This document shows, piece after piece, positions 42,861-49,755 of a stretch of DNA of 64,000 bases. The notes under the pieces were generated by a model. It did not search any database. It saw only the letters and a program-made list of their open reading frames with translations, and was not told the origin of the DNA. How positions within the stretch are numbered: the first letter of the stretch is position 1; the number at the start of each line of letters is the position of its first letter. Origin of the DNA: Pseudomonas sp. B21-028 (lineage in GTDB: Bacteria > Pseudomonadota > Gammaproteobacteria > Pseudomonadales > Pseudomonadaceae); assembly GCF_024749045.1 (NCBI RefSeq), contig NZ_CP087184.1, positions 5,332,001-5,396,000 on the forward strand. The letters run 5' to 3'. Both the position numbers and the translations under genes were made by a program.

Positions 42861-43997
42861 TCAAAGCGACCGCGCAATGATCTCCTTCATGATTTCATTG
42901 GTCCCCGCATAGATCCGCTGCACCCGCGCATCCGCCCACGCCCGGGCAATCGGGTATTCCCACATGAAGCCGTAGCCGCCATGCAGCTGCACGCATTCGT
43001 CGAGCACCTTGCATTGCAGGTCCGTGCCCCAGTACTTGGCCATCGCCGCCGTCGGCACGTCGAGCTTGCCTTGCAGATGCAGTTCCAGACAGCGGTCGAC
43101 GAAGACCCGGCCGATCTGGATCTCGGTGGCCATTTCCGCCAATTTGAAGCGGGTGTTCTGGAACTCCGCGATGGACTTACCGAAGGCCTTGCGATCGCGG
43201 GTGTAATCCAGCGTCCATTGCAGCGCCGCTTCGGCCGAGGCCAGCCCCCCAATCGCGACGGTCAAGCGCTCCTGGGGCAACTCCTGCATCAGATAGGCAA
43301 AGCCCATTCCGGCCTGGCCGAGCAGGTTCTCCTTCGGCACCCGGACATCCTGGAAGAACAGTTCCGAGGTGTCCTGGGCTTTCATTCCGACTTTCTCCAG
43401 ACGCTTGCCCTTCTCGAAGCCTGGCGTGCCCGCCTCCACCAGGAACAGGCTGGTACCCTTGGCACCGGCTTTCGGATCGGTCTTGGCGACCACGATCACC
43501 AGGTCGGCAAGAAAGCCATTGGTGATGAAAGTCTTCGAACCATTGATGATGTATTCATCGCCGTCCAGTACTGCCGTGGTTTTCACCCCTTGCAGATCGG
43601 ACCCGGCGCCGGGTTCGGTCATGGCAATGGCCGTGACCATTTCGCCGGAGACCAGTTTCGGCAGGTACTTATGCTTCAACGCTTCGCTGCCGTAATGCAG
43701 GATGTAAGGCGCAACGATATCCGAATGCAGTGAGAAGCCGATGCCCGTCAGCCCCAGACGGCCGATCTCCTCGATCACCACCATACTGTAGAGGAAATCC
43801 GCATCGAGCCCGCCATAGGCTTGCGGCAGGTGCGAACACAGCATCCCTGCCTCCCCGGCCTTGTTCCAGAGCTGGCGGTCGACATGACCCTGTTTTTCCC
43901 ACTGGCTGTGGTACGGCACGGCCTCCTTTTCCAGGAACGTTCGCACGCTGTCGCGAAACAATTCGTGCTCGGGACTGAACAGGGTTCTTGGGATCAT
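42861..43997 (-). CDS. Acyl-CoA dehydrogenase (long/branched-chain type)
   Basis: This FAD enzyme introduces the alpha-beta double bond into an acyl-CoA. The 378 residues have the usual three-domain plan, with IAMTEPGAGSDLQGVKT (about 124-140), DRKAFGKSIAEFQNTRF and GGYGFMWEYPIARAWAD. The C-terminal motif reads IYAGTNEI rather than IYEGT, so the catalytic base is probably Glu243 in PQERL, the position used by isovaleryl- and long-chain acyl-CoA dehydrogenases. The start ATG at 43997 opens the conserved N-terminal helix; a reading to 44030 is less likely. It is divergent from the GlxA-type regulator. Confidence 0.9.
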   Translation of the reverse strand: MIPRTLFSPEHELFRDSVRTFLEKEAVPYHSQWEKQGHVDRQLWNKAGEAGMLCSHLPQAYGGLDADFLYSMVVIEEIGRLGLTGIGFSLHSDIVAPYILHYGSEALKHKYLPKLVSGEMVTAIAMTEPGAGSDLQGVKTTAVLDGDEYIINGSKTFITNGFLADLVIVVAKTDPKAGAKGTSLFLVEAGTPGFEKGKRLEKVGMKAQDTSELFFQDVRVPKENLLGQAGMGFAYLMQELPQERLTVAIGGLASAEAALQWTLDYTRDRKAFGKSIAEFQNTRFKLAEMATEIQIGRVFVDRCLELHLQGKLDVPTAAMAKYWGTDLQCKVLDECVQLHGGYGFMWEYPIARAWADARVQRIYAGTNEIMKEIIARSL

Positions 43998-44141
43998 GGC
44001 GCACCTTTGGTTATGGTTGGATGGGGTCATCCGCTGAGCCTAAGCCCGGGAAGTACCATAGGACACTGGACACATCCGACAAAAAATAAGACGATCCAGC
44101 CGTCTGGTGACCACTTTCCCCTATAAAAACAAGATGAATTT

Positions 44142-45137
44142 ATGTCTATGCACCCTTCCACGCCCTTGCGGCGCGTCAGCATCCTGGCAGTCGACCGGGT
44201 TTTCGCTTTCACCCTCATGCAGGCCAAGGACTTCTTCCACATGGCCAGCCTGCGCTACGGCAAACAACTGGGCCTAGGCCTGACACCGGCGTTCGAAATC
44301 CGCCTGGTCAGCCCCGATGGCAAACCGGTGAACAGCTTCAGCGAAGTGATCATGCCGGTGGATGGCGGCCTGGAAAACACCGATGTGATTATCCTGCCGG
44401 CGTTCTGGGATGACTTCCCCACCCTTTGCCAACGCTATCCCCAGGTCCTGCCCTGGCTGCGGGAACAGCACGCTCGCGGCGCCGTGCTATGCGGCGAAGC
44501 CACGGGCGTGTTCTGGCTGGCCGAAGCAGGGTTGCTCGATGGCAAGGAAGCCACCACCTACTGGCGCTTCTTCAACGCCTTCAGGGAGCGTTTCCCCCAG
44601 GTACACCTGAACCAGGACAAGCATCTGACCGACGCCGACAACCTGTTCTGCGCCGGCGGCACGACCTCGGTGTGCGACCTCTACATCTACCTCATCGAAC
44701 GCTTCTGCGGCGCCAACATCGCCCAGGCCGTGGCGCGAGACATCCTGTATGAAGTGCAGCGCAACTATTCGCCGGGCAGGATCGGTTTCGGCGGGCAGAA
44801 ACTCCATCAGGACGTGATCATCCTGCAGATCCAGCACTGGCTCGAAGAGCACTTCGCCGACAAGTTCCGTTTTGAAGACGTCGCCCGGGAACACGGCATG
44901 AGCATTCGCAATTTCATGCGCCGCTTCCAGACCGCTACCGGTGACAAACCGCTGCATTACCTGCAGCGGCTGCGCATCGAAACCGCCAAGGGCCTGCTCT
45001 CCGGCAGCCGCAAGAGCATCAAGACCATCAGCTACGAAGTCGGCTACGACGACGCGAGCTTCTTCGCACGGCTGTTCCGGCAGCACACGGACCTGTCGCC
45101 GAACCAGTACCGGCAGCAGTTCCAGCAGGCGGCCTGA
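44142..45137 (+). CDS. GlxA-family AraC-type regulator with DJ-1/PfpI domain
   Basis: A 331-residue transcription factor. The N-terminal amidase-like DJ-1/PfpI domain (about 10-190) keeps the nucleophile-elbow region VLCGEATGVFWLAEAGLL. The C-terminal AraC double helix-turn-helix (about 225-328) includes REHGMSIRNFMRRFQTATG and VGYDDASFFARLFRQHT. Members with this layout (GbdR, ArgR, CdhR and others) control amino-acid or quaternary-amine catabolism in Pseudomonas. The target here is unknown; the divergent acyl-CoA dehydrogenase gene is the obvious candidate. Confidence 0.9.
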   Translation: MSMHPSTPLRRVSILAVDRVFAFTLMQAKDFFHMASLRYGKQLGLGLTPAFEIRLVSPDGKPVNSFSEVIMPVDGGLENTDVIILPAFWDDFPTLCQRYPQVLPWLREQHARGAVLCGEATGVFWLAEAGLLDGKEATTYWRFFNAFRERFPQVHLNQDKHLTDADNLFCAGGTTSVCDLYIYLIERFCGANIAQAVARDILYEVQRNYSPGRIGFGGQKLHQDVIILQIQHWLEEHFADKFRFEDVAREHGMSIRNFMRRFQTATGDKPLHYLQRLRIETAKGLLSGSRKSIKTISYEVGYDDASFFARLFRQHTDLSPNQYRQQFQQAA

Positions 45138-45160
45138 GGCTTCGGTCACCACGACCCCAT

Positions 45161-45250
45161 GTGGGGGCGAGCCTGCTCGCGATGACAGCGGCACATTCGG
45201 AATCGTAGCAAGCTGGCCCACCGTCATCGCGAGCAGGCTCGCTCCCACAG
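45161..45250. repeat. REPIN between the GlxA-type regulator and zapE
   Basis: Inverted REP arms at about 45161-45183 and 45227-45250, one arm with GGGGGCG in place of GGGAGCG. It is followed by the zapE terminator. Again it lies between convergent genes. Confidence 0.9.
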
Positions 45251-45271
45251 GGTTTGCGGTGGTTCAGCCAT

Positions 45272-45298
45272 AAAAAAAGGCCTGCAATTGCAGGCCCT
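45272..45298 (-). terminator. Rho-independent terminator of zapE
   Basis: A perfect GGCCTGCAATTGCAGGCC palindrome followed by seven T residues on the minus strand, 20 bp after the zapE stop. Confidence 0.9.
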
Positions 45299-45317
45299 TC
45301 ATGCTTTGCGAATCAGC

Positions 45318-46412
45318 CTAGGGCTTATGCGCCCGCGACAGGAACTCATGGGACTGCATTTCCAGCAGGCGACTCAACGTCCGCTGGAATTCGAACGTCA
45401 GGCGACCACCGGTGTAGAGGTCTTTGAGTTCGACTTCGGCCGAGATGATCAGCTTCACGTTACGGTCGTAGAATTCGTCCACCATATTGATGAAGCGACG
45501 GGCGATGTCGTCGGTGGTGACGCTCATCTGCTCGACGCCGCTGAGCAGTACGGCATGGAAAATCTTGCCCAGCTCGATGTAGTCGTTCTGGCTGCGAGGG
45601 CCGTCGCACAGTTCGCGGAAATCGAACCAGGCCACGTCGTCACAGGTGCGGATGGCGCGGATCTCGCGATTCTCGATCATCAGCACATCGTTCTCGACCG
45701 CCTGGGTGCATTCCGGCGTCAGGGCGCGGAAGCTCTTGCGCAGGCTTTCCTCGGCAGCGGCATCCAGTGGGTAATGGAACAGCTCCGCCTGTTCGAGATG
45801 GCGCAGGCGATAGTCGACGCCGCTGTCGACGTTGACGATTTCGGTGTGTTCCTTGATCAACGCAATGGCCGGCAGGAAGCGCGCCCGTTGCAGGCCATCC
45901 TTGTACAAGCCGTCCGGTACGATGTTCGACGTGGCGACCAGGGTCACGCCATTCTTGAACAACTCTTCCATCAAGGTGCCGAGGATCATGGCGTCGGTGA
46001 TGTCGGACACGAAAAACTCATCGAAACAGATCACCCGCGTTTCACTGGCGAAACGCTTGGCGATGATGGTCAATGGGTTCTTCTCGCCACCCAGGGTCTT
46101 CATCTCTTCGTGCACGCGCTTCATGAAGCGGTGGAAGTGGGTGCGGGTCTTTTCCTTGAACGGCAGCGCTTCGAAGAAGGTGTCTACCAGGTAGGTCTTG
46201 CCACGGCCGACACCACCCCAGAAGTACAGGCCCTTGACCGGTGCCAGTTCCTTCTTGCCGAAGAGTTTTCCCAACAAGCCCGGCTTGTTGTTCGACGCGG
46301 CGATCAGGTCGTCGTACAGGCGCTGCAAATGCCGCACTGCCGTTTCCTGGGCTGCGTCGTGGAAGAACTCCGGGCGTTTCAGATCAGCTTGATATCGTTC
46401 TAGGGGGGTCAT
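45318..46412 (-). CDS. zapE: Cell division ATPase ZapE (AFG1 family)
   Basis: ZapE is a P-loop ATPase that associates with the Z-ring under stress conditions in E. coli; the family includes mitochondrial AFG1. The 364 residues begin MTPLERYQADLKRPEFFHD and have Walker A GGVGRGKTYLVDTFFEALPF, Walker B VICFDEFFVSD and a sensor region VATSNIVPDGLYKDGLQR. The ATG at 46412 is chosen over an upstream TTG at 46424 because it matches the usual family start; neither has a clear ribosome-binding site. Confidence 0.93.
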   Translation of the reverse strand: MTPLERYQADLKRPEFFHDAAQETAVRHLQRLYDDLIAASNNKPGLLGKLFGKKELAPVKGLYFWGGVGRGKTYLVDTFFEALPFKEKTRTHFHRFMKRVHEEMKTLGGEKNPLTIIAKRFASETRVICFDEFFVSDITDAMILGTLMEELFKNGVTLVATSNIVPDGLYKDGLQRARFLPAIALIKEHTEIVNVDSGVDYRLRHLEQAELFHYPLDAAAEESLRKSFRALTPECTQAVENDVLMIENREIRAIRTCDDVAWFDFRELCDGPRSQNDYIELGKIFHAVLLSGVEQMSVTTDDIARRFINMVDEFYDRNVKLIISAEVELKDLYTGGRLTFEFQRTLSRLLEMQSHEFLSRAHKP

Positions 46413-46430
46413 ATTCGTTAGCAAGGCAAC

Positions 46431-46461
46431 AAAAACGGGCCGTCACTGTAGCGACGGCCCG
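46431..46461 (-). terminator. Rho-independent terminator of trpS
   Basis: CGGGCCGTCGC and its near-mirror GTGACGGCCCG form a hairpin followed by TTTTTGTT on the minus strand, about 54 bp after the trpS stop. It lies immediately upstream of zapE. Confidence 0.85.
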
Positions 46462-46514
46462 CAGGAATGGCAATCGGCCCTTATCCAGGGCCGATGGTCG
46501 GATGATGCTTTGGA

Positions 46515-47870
46515 TCAATCCTGCGCGGGCGTCAGCGCGACGCGCAGCGCATCGATGGCCGCATCCCGCGCGGCATCGTCGGCAAAAGCCGGGCTGTCCG
46601 CCACGCACTCACCTTCGAGCCAGACGCTGAAACCCGCTGTCTCGCTGCGTACGTCCAGTGGCAGGCCGGCTTGCAGTTGCTTGGTCACCTGGCCCGCGGT
46701 CTTGCCATCGGCAAAATGGCGAGACAGCAACAATTGCTCGCCATCGGCGGCCAGCAGGCGGAAGCGGAAACTGCCGTCGTCTTCGCGAAAGCTGACGAAG
46801 CGTGCGGCCTTGGCAGCTTTCTTCTTCGTGCTGGCCGCCACCTGAACCTGGCTGACGAACGAACGCAGGCCAACGGCTTCACGCAGTTCATTGAGGAACG
46901 GCGTCGCCACCGCGCGGGCTTTTTTCGCGCCCAACTGCAGGATGTCTTCGAGGTCCGACGGACGCTCGATCAACTGGTGATAACGCTCGCGGGCCTCACC
47001 CAGCTCGCTGTCGAGCAACTGGAACAGACGATTCTTCGCTTCGCCCCAACCGAGGCCCTGCACCAGCTCGCTGCGGAACTCCGCTGACTGGGCCGGGGTG
47101 GCGAAGGCCTGGAACAGCGTGAACAGGTGCGAGTTATCCGGATCCTTCGCTTCGCCCGGGGCGCGGGAGTCGGTGACGATCCGCGAGATCGCGTCCTTCA
47201 TGTCCTTGGCGCTGCTGAACAACGGAATGGTGTTGTCGTAGCTCTTGGACATCTTGCGGCCATCGAGCCCCGGCAGCGTGGCGACGCTTTCTTCGATCAG
47301 CGCTTCGGGCATGGTGAAAAACTCCTTGCCCTGGCCAAACAGGTGGTTGAAGCGCTGGCCGATGTCCCGAGCCATTTCCACGTGCTGGATCTGGTCGCGA
47401 CCGACCGGCACCTTGTGGGCGTTGAACATCAGGATGTCAGCGGCCATCAGCACCGGATAGCTGTACAGGCCCATGGTGATGCCCGCGTCCGGGTCTTCGC
47501 CGGTCTCGACGTTCTTGTCCACCGAGGCCTTGTAGGCGTGGGCGCGATTGAGCAGGCCCTTGGCGGCGACACAGGTCAGCAGCCAGGTCAGTTCCGGGAT
47601 TTCGGGAATATCGGACTGGCGATAGAAGGTCACACGATCCACATCCAGGCCGCCGGCCAGCCAGGTGGCGGCGATTTCCAGGCGCGAGCGCTGGATGCGC
47701 AGCGGATCATCGCATTTGATCAGGGCGTGATAGTCGGCCAGGAAGTAGAACGAATCGGCATTGCTGTCACGACTGGCGAGAATCGCCGGGCGGATGGCAC
47801 CGGCGTAGTTGCCCAGGTGTGGGGTGCCGGTGGTGGTGATGCCGGTCAGGATACGGGTACGAGTCGTCAT
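46515..47870 (-). CDS. trpS: Tryptophanyl-tRNA synthetase with C-terminal extension
   Basis: This class I synthetase charges tRNA-Trp. The catalytic part has the HIGH-type motif GTPHLGNY at residues 16-23 and KMSKS in [10 protein letters not shown] near 200. The protein has 451 residues against about 334 in E. coli. The extra C-terminal 95 residues (about 357-451) contain [20 protein letters not shown], which looks like a DUF1508/YegP-type repeat to me. The extended form is, as far as I recall, common in pseudomonads. The start ATG at 47870 opens directly with [11 protein letters not shown]. Confidence 0.95.
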   Translation of the reverse strand: MTTRTRILTGITTTGTPHLGNYAGAIRPAILASRDSNADSFYFLADYHALIKCDDPLRIQRSRLEIAATWLAGGLDVDRVTFYRQSDIPEIPELTWLLTCVAAKGLLNRAHAYKASVDKNVETGEDPDAGITMGLYSYPVLMAADILMFNAHKVPVGRDQIQHVEMARDIGQRFNHLFGQGKEFFTMPEALIEESVATLPGLDGRKMSKSYDNTIPLFSSAKDMKDAISRIVTDSRAPGEAKDPDNSHLFTLFQAFATPAQSAEFRSELVQGLGWGEAKNRLFQLLDSELGEARERYHQLIERPSDLEDILQLGAKKARAVATPFLNELREAVGLRSFVSQVQVAASTKKKAAKAARFVSFREDDGSFRFRLLAADGEQLLLSRHFADGKTAGQVTKQLQAGLPLDVRSETAGFSVWLEGECVADSPAFADDAARDAAIDALRVALTPAQD

Positions 47871-47894
47871 GGATTATCGCTTGTCAGACTGCTG

Positions 47895-48524
47895 TCAATT
47901 CGAAAGGCGCGGCAGGAGCAGATCCTTGAGATCGGTCAGCTTGCCATGAAAAAAGTGTCCGCATTCTGCCACTTTCAGCAGCTCATGGGGGCGTTGGAGC
48001 GCATCGGACCAATCGTAGACCAGTTGGGGATCGACGACTTCATCATTTTCCGGCTGGATCACCGTCAACTCGCCGCGCATCGCCAAAGGCGACTGCTCGT
48101 CCAGGCGCATCACCGCCGGCGCCACCATGAACAGGTGCTTGAGCGATTGCCCCTGGGCTTCGAGCCGTCCACCCAGGCTGGCAGCGACGAAGCCACCGAA
48201 GGAAAAACCGAAAAGACTCAAGGGCAGTTGCGGGTGTTTTTCCCGCAGCCATGCAGCGGCGGCCTCGGCGTCGTCTACTTCACCGGTGCCCATGTCATGG
48301 CTGCCGGCACTCGCGCCGACACCACGATAATTGAAACGCAATGTGACCAGGCCGGCATCCCGGGCCGTGCGTTGCAGGGTCGAGACCACCTTATTGAGCA
48401 TGGTCCCGCCCTGCACCGGGTTCGGGTGGCAGATCAGCGCCAGGCCACGGGGCGCCTCGCTGTCTAGGTACAAAGCTTCCAGTTGGCCCACCGGGCCTTC
48501 GATGACTACAGGGGTTTCGCGCAT
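47895..48524 (-). CDS. Alpha/beta hydrolase
   Basis: A 209-residue cytoplasmic serine hydrolase of the small dienelactone-hydrolase-like type. It shows the oxyanion region LICHPNPVQGGTMLNKVV, RFNYRGVGASAGSHD and the nucleophile elbow LFGFSFGGFVA (G-x-S-x-G). The acid lies near VIQPENDEVVDPQLV and the catalytic His in VAECGHFFHG. The ATG at 48524 is preferred over a TTG two codons upstream. It is followed 24 bp later by trpS and is probably co-transcribed. Substrate unknown. Confidence 0.88.
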   Translation of the reverse strand: MRETPVVIEGPVGQLEALYLDSEAPRGLALICHPNPVQGGTMLNKVVSTLQRTARDAGLVTLRFNYRGVGASAGSHDMGTGEVDDAEAAAAWLREKHPQLPLSLFGFSFGGFVAASLGGRLEAQGQSLKHLFMVAPAVMRLDEQSPLAMRGELTVIQPENDEVVDPQLVYDWSDALQRPHELLKVAECGHFFHGKLTDLKDLLLPRLSN

Positions 48525-48672
48525 AAGCAAGGGAAAGAACTCCGTGACCCCGGATAGGGTCGACTCGTCTAGCTAAAAGTCTGTGCCTGGCATGATTGCG
48601 ATGTTCTTCGCGGTATACAGCGCAGGTCCGAGCCGTTAACGTAAAGCAAAGCCGTTTATAGAGGAAGGACTC

Positions 48673-49107
48673 GTGGAACACTCGCTCTTAGTTTGGTTGT
48701 TGCCGACTCTTGCCCTGGTTGCCGGTGTCGCCATTGGATTCCTGCTTGCCCGACTGCTGCCCAACGCAGTGCCCAACAGCACGCAACGTCAGCTGGACGA
48801 CATTCAGGAACGTTTCGACAGTTATCAGAATGAAGTGGTCACCCACTTCAACGCCACCGCTTCTCTGGTGAAGAAACTCACCCAGAGCTACCAGGATGTT
48901 CAGGATCATTTGTCCGAGGGCGCCAATCGCCTGGCTCTGGACGAACAGACTCGCCAGCGCCTGCTGGCCGCCCTGCACGCCGACTCGGCGCAGGCTCCAC
49001 GGGAACGCCTGACTCCGCCAAGGGATCAGGAGCCACCTCGGGACTACGCGCCCAAGGCACCGAATTCGCCCGGCATGCTCGATGAGCATTACGGTTTGAA
49101 AAAGTAA
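48673..49107 (+). CDS. zapG: YhcB/ZapG-like inner-membrane protein (DUF1043)
   Basis: A 144-residue protein with one N-terminal membrane helix (about residues 6-27, VWLLPTLALVAGVAIGFLLA), a long coiled-coil segment (RQLDDIQERFDSYQNEVVTH, about 38-85) and a Pro-rich disordered tail. E. coli YhcB/ZapG couples envelope synthesis to division. The GTG start at 48673 follows AGGAAGGA. It is divergent from the hydrolase-trpS unit and converges on ogt, sharing the bidirectional terminator at 49126. Confidence 0.9.
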   Translation: MEHSLLVWLLPTLALVAGVAIGFLLARLLPNAVPNSTQRQLDDIQERFDSYQNEVVTHFNATASLVKKLTQSYQDVQDHLSEGANRLALDEQTRQRLLAALHADSAQAPRERLTPPRDQEPPRDYAPKAPNSPGMLDEHYGLKK

Positions 49108-49125
49108 GCTGCAAGCCACACCAGA

Positions 49126-49159
49126 AGCCCGCCCGATCCTGTGATCGGGCGGGCTTTTT
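49126..49159. terminator. Bidirectional terminator between zapG and ogt
   Basis: AGCCCGCCCGATC pairs with GATCGGGCGGGCT and is followed by a run of five T residues on the plus strand. It serves the plus-strand zapG gene and, less strongly, ogt from the other side. Confidence 0.88.
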
Positions 49160-49201
49160 CATGGGCGCAGGGTTTCCATCGGTGAGGCCTGCCCGTTGAG
49201 G

Positions 49202-49702
49202 TCAGAACGCCAATTGAAGACTCTGCTGGCCTTCGAGGCTGAGCAGCAATTGCTTGGCTGCCAGCCCGCCGGCGAAACCGGTGAGGCTGCCGGAGGTGCC
49301 GATGACGCGGTGGCAGGGAGCAATGATCGAAATGGGATTCCGGCCGTTGGCCGCGCCCACCGCCCGAACAGCGGTCGGCTGGCCGATCTGGATGGCGATG
49401 TCGCGGTAACTGCGGGTCTCGCCGAAGGGAATGGTCAGCAAAGCCTGCCAGACCCGCTTCTGGAAATCAGTGCCGGCAAAGTCCAGCTCCAGCTCGAAAC
49501 GACGCCGCTGGCCGGCGAAGTATTCACCCAGTTGACGCTCGGTTTCCTGGAGCACCGGGTGATGGATGTCTTCCTCCAAGGGTCCCAGGCGCACGCGGTT
49601 GAGTCGCTCGTTTTCCCACAGGATGGCGGCCAGCCTTGCGCCTCGGGCAACGAGGATCAGTTGGCCGACCGGGGATTGGATGGTTTTGTACCGGGGTAAC
49701 AT
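49202..49702 (-). CDS. ogt: Methylated-DNA--[protein]-cysteine S-methyltransferase
   Basis: This suicide enzyme removes O6-alkyl groups from guanine in DNA onto its own cysteine. The 166 residues carry the active-site I-I-A-P-Cys130-H-R-V motif, the helix-turn-helix arginine region TAVRAVGAANGRNP and FQKRVWQALLTIPFGETRSY. The short form without an Ada N-terminal domain fits Ogt. It is a single gene between zapG and the MalT-like regulator. Confidence 0.94.
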   Translation of the reverse strand: MLPRYKTIQSPVGQLILVARGARLAAILWENERLNRVRLGPLEEDIHHPVLQETERQLGEYFAGQRRRFELELDFAGTDFQKRVWQALLTIPFGETRSYRDIAIQIGQPTAVRAVGAANGRNPISIIAPCHRVIGTSGSLTGFAGGLAAKQLLLSLEGQQSLQLAF

Positions 49703-49755
49703 CGAGTCATTCCTTTACTGACTGGCTTTCGTGGCGGGTTCTCGAGAAGCCGGGT

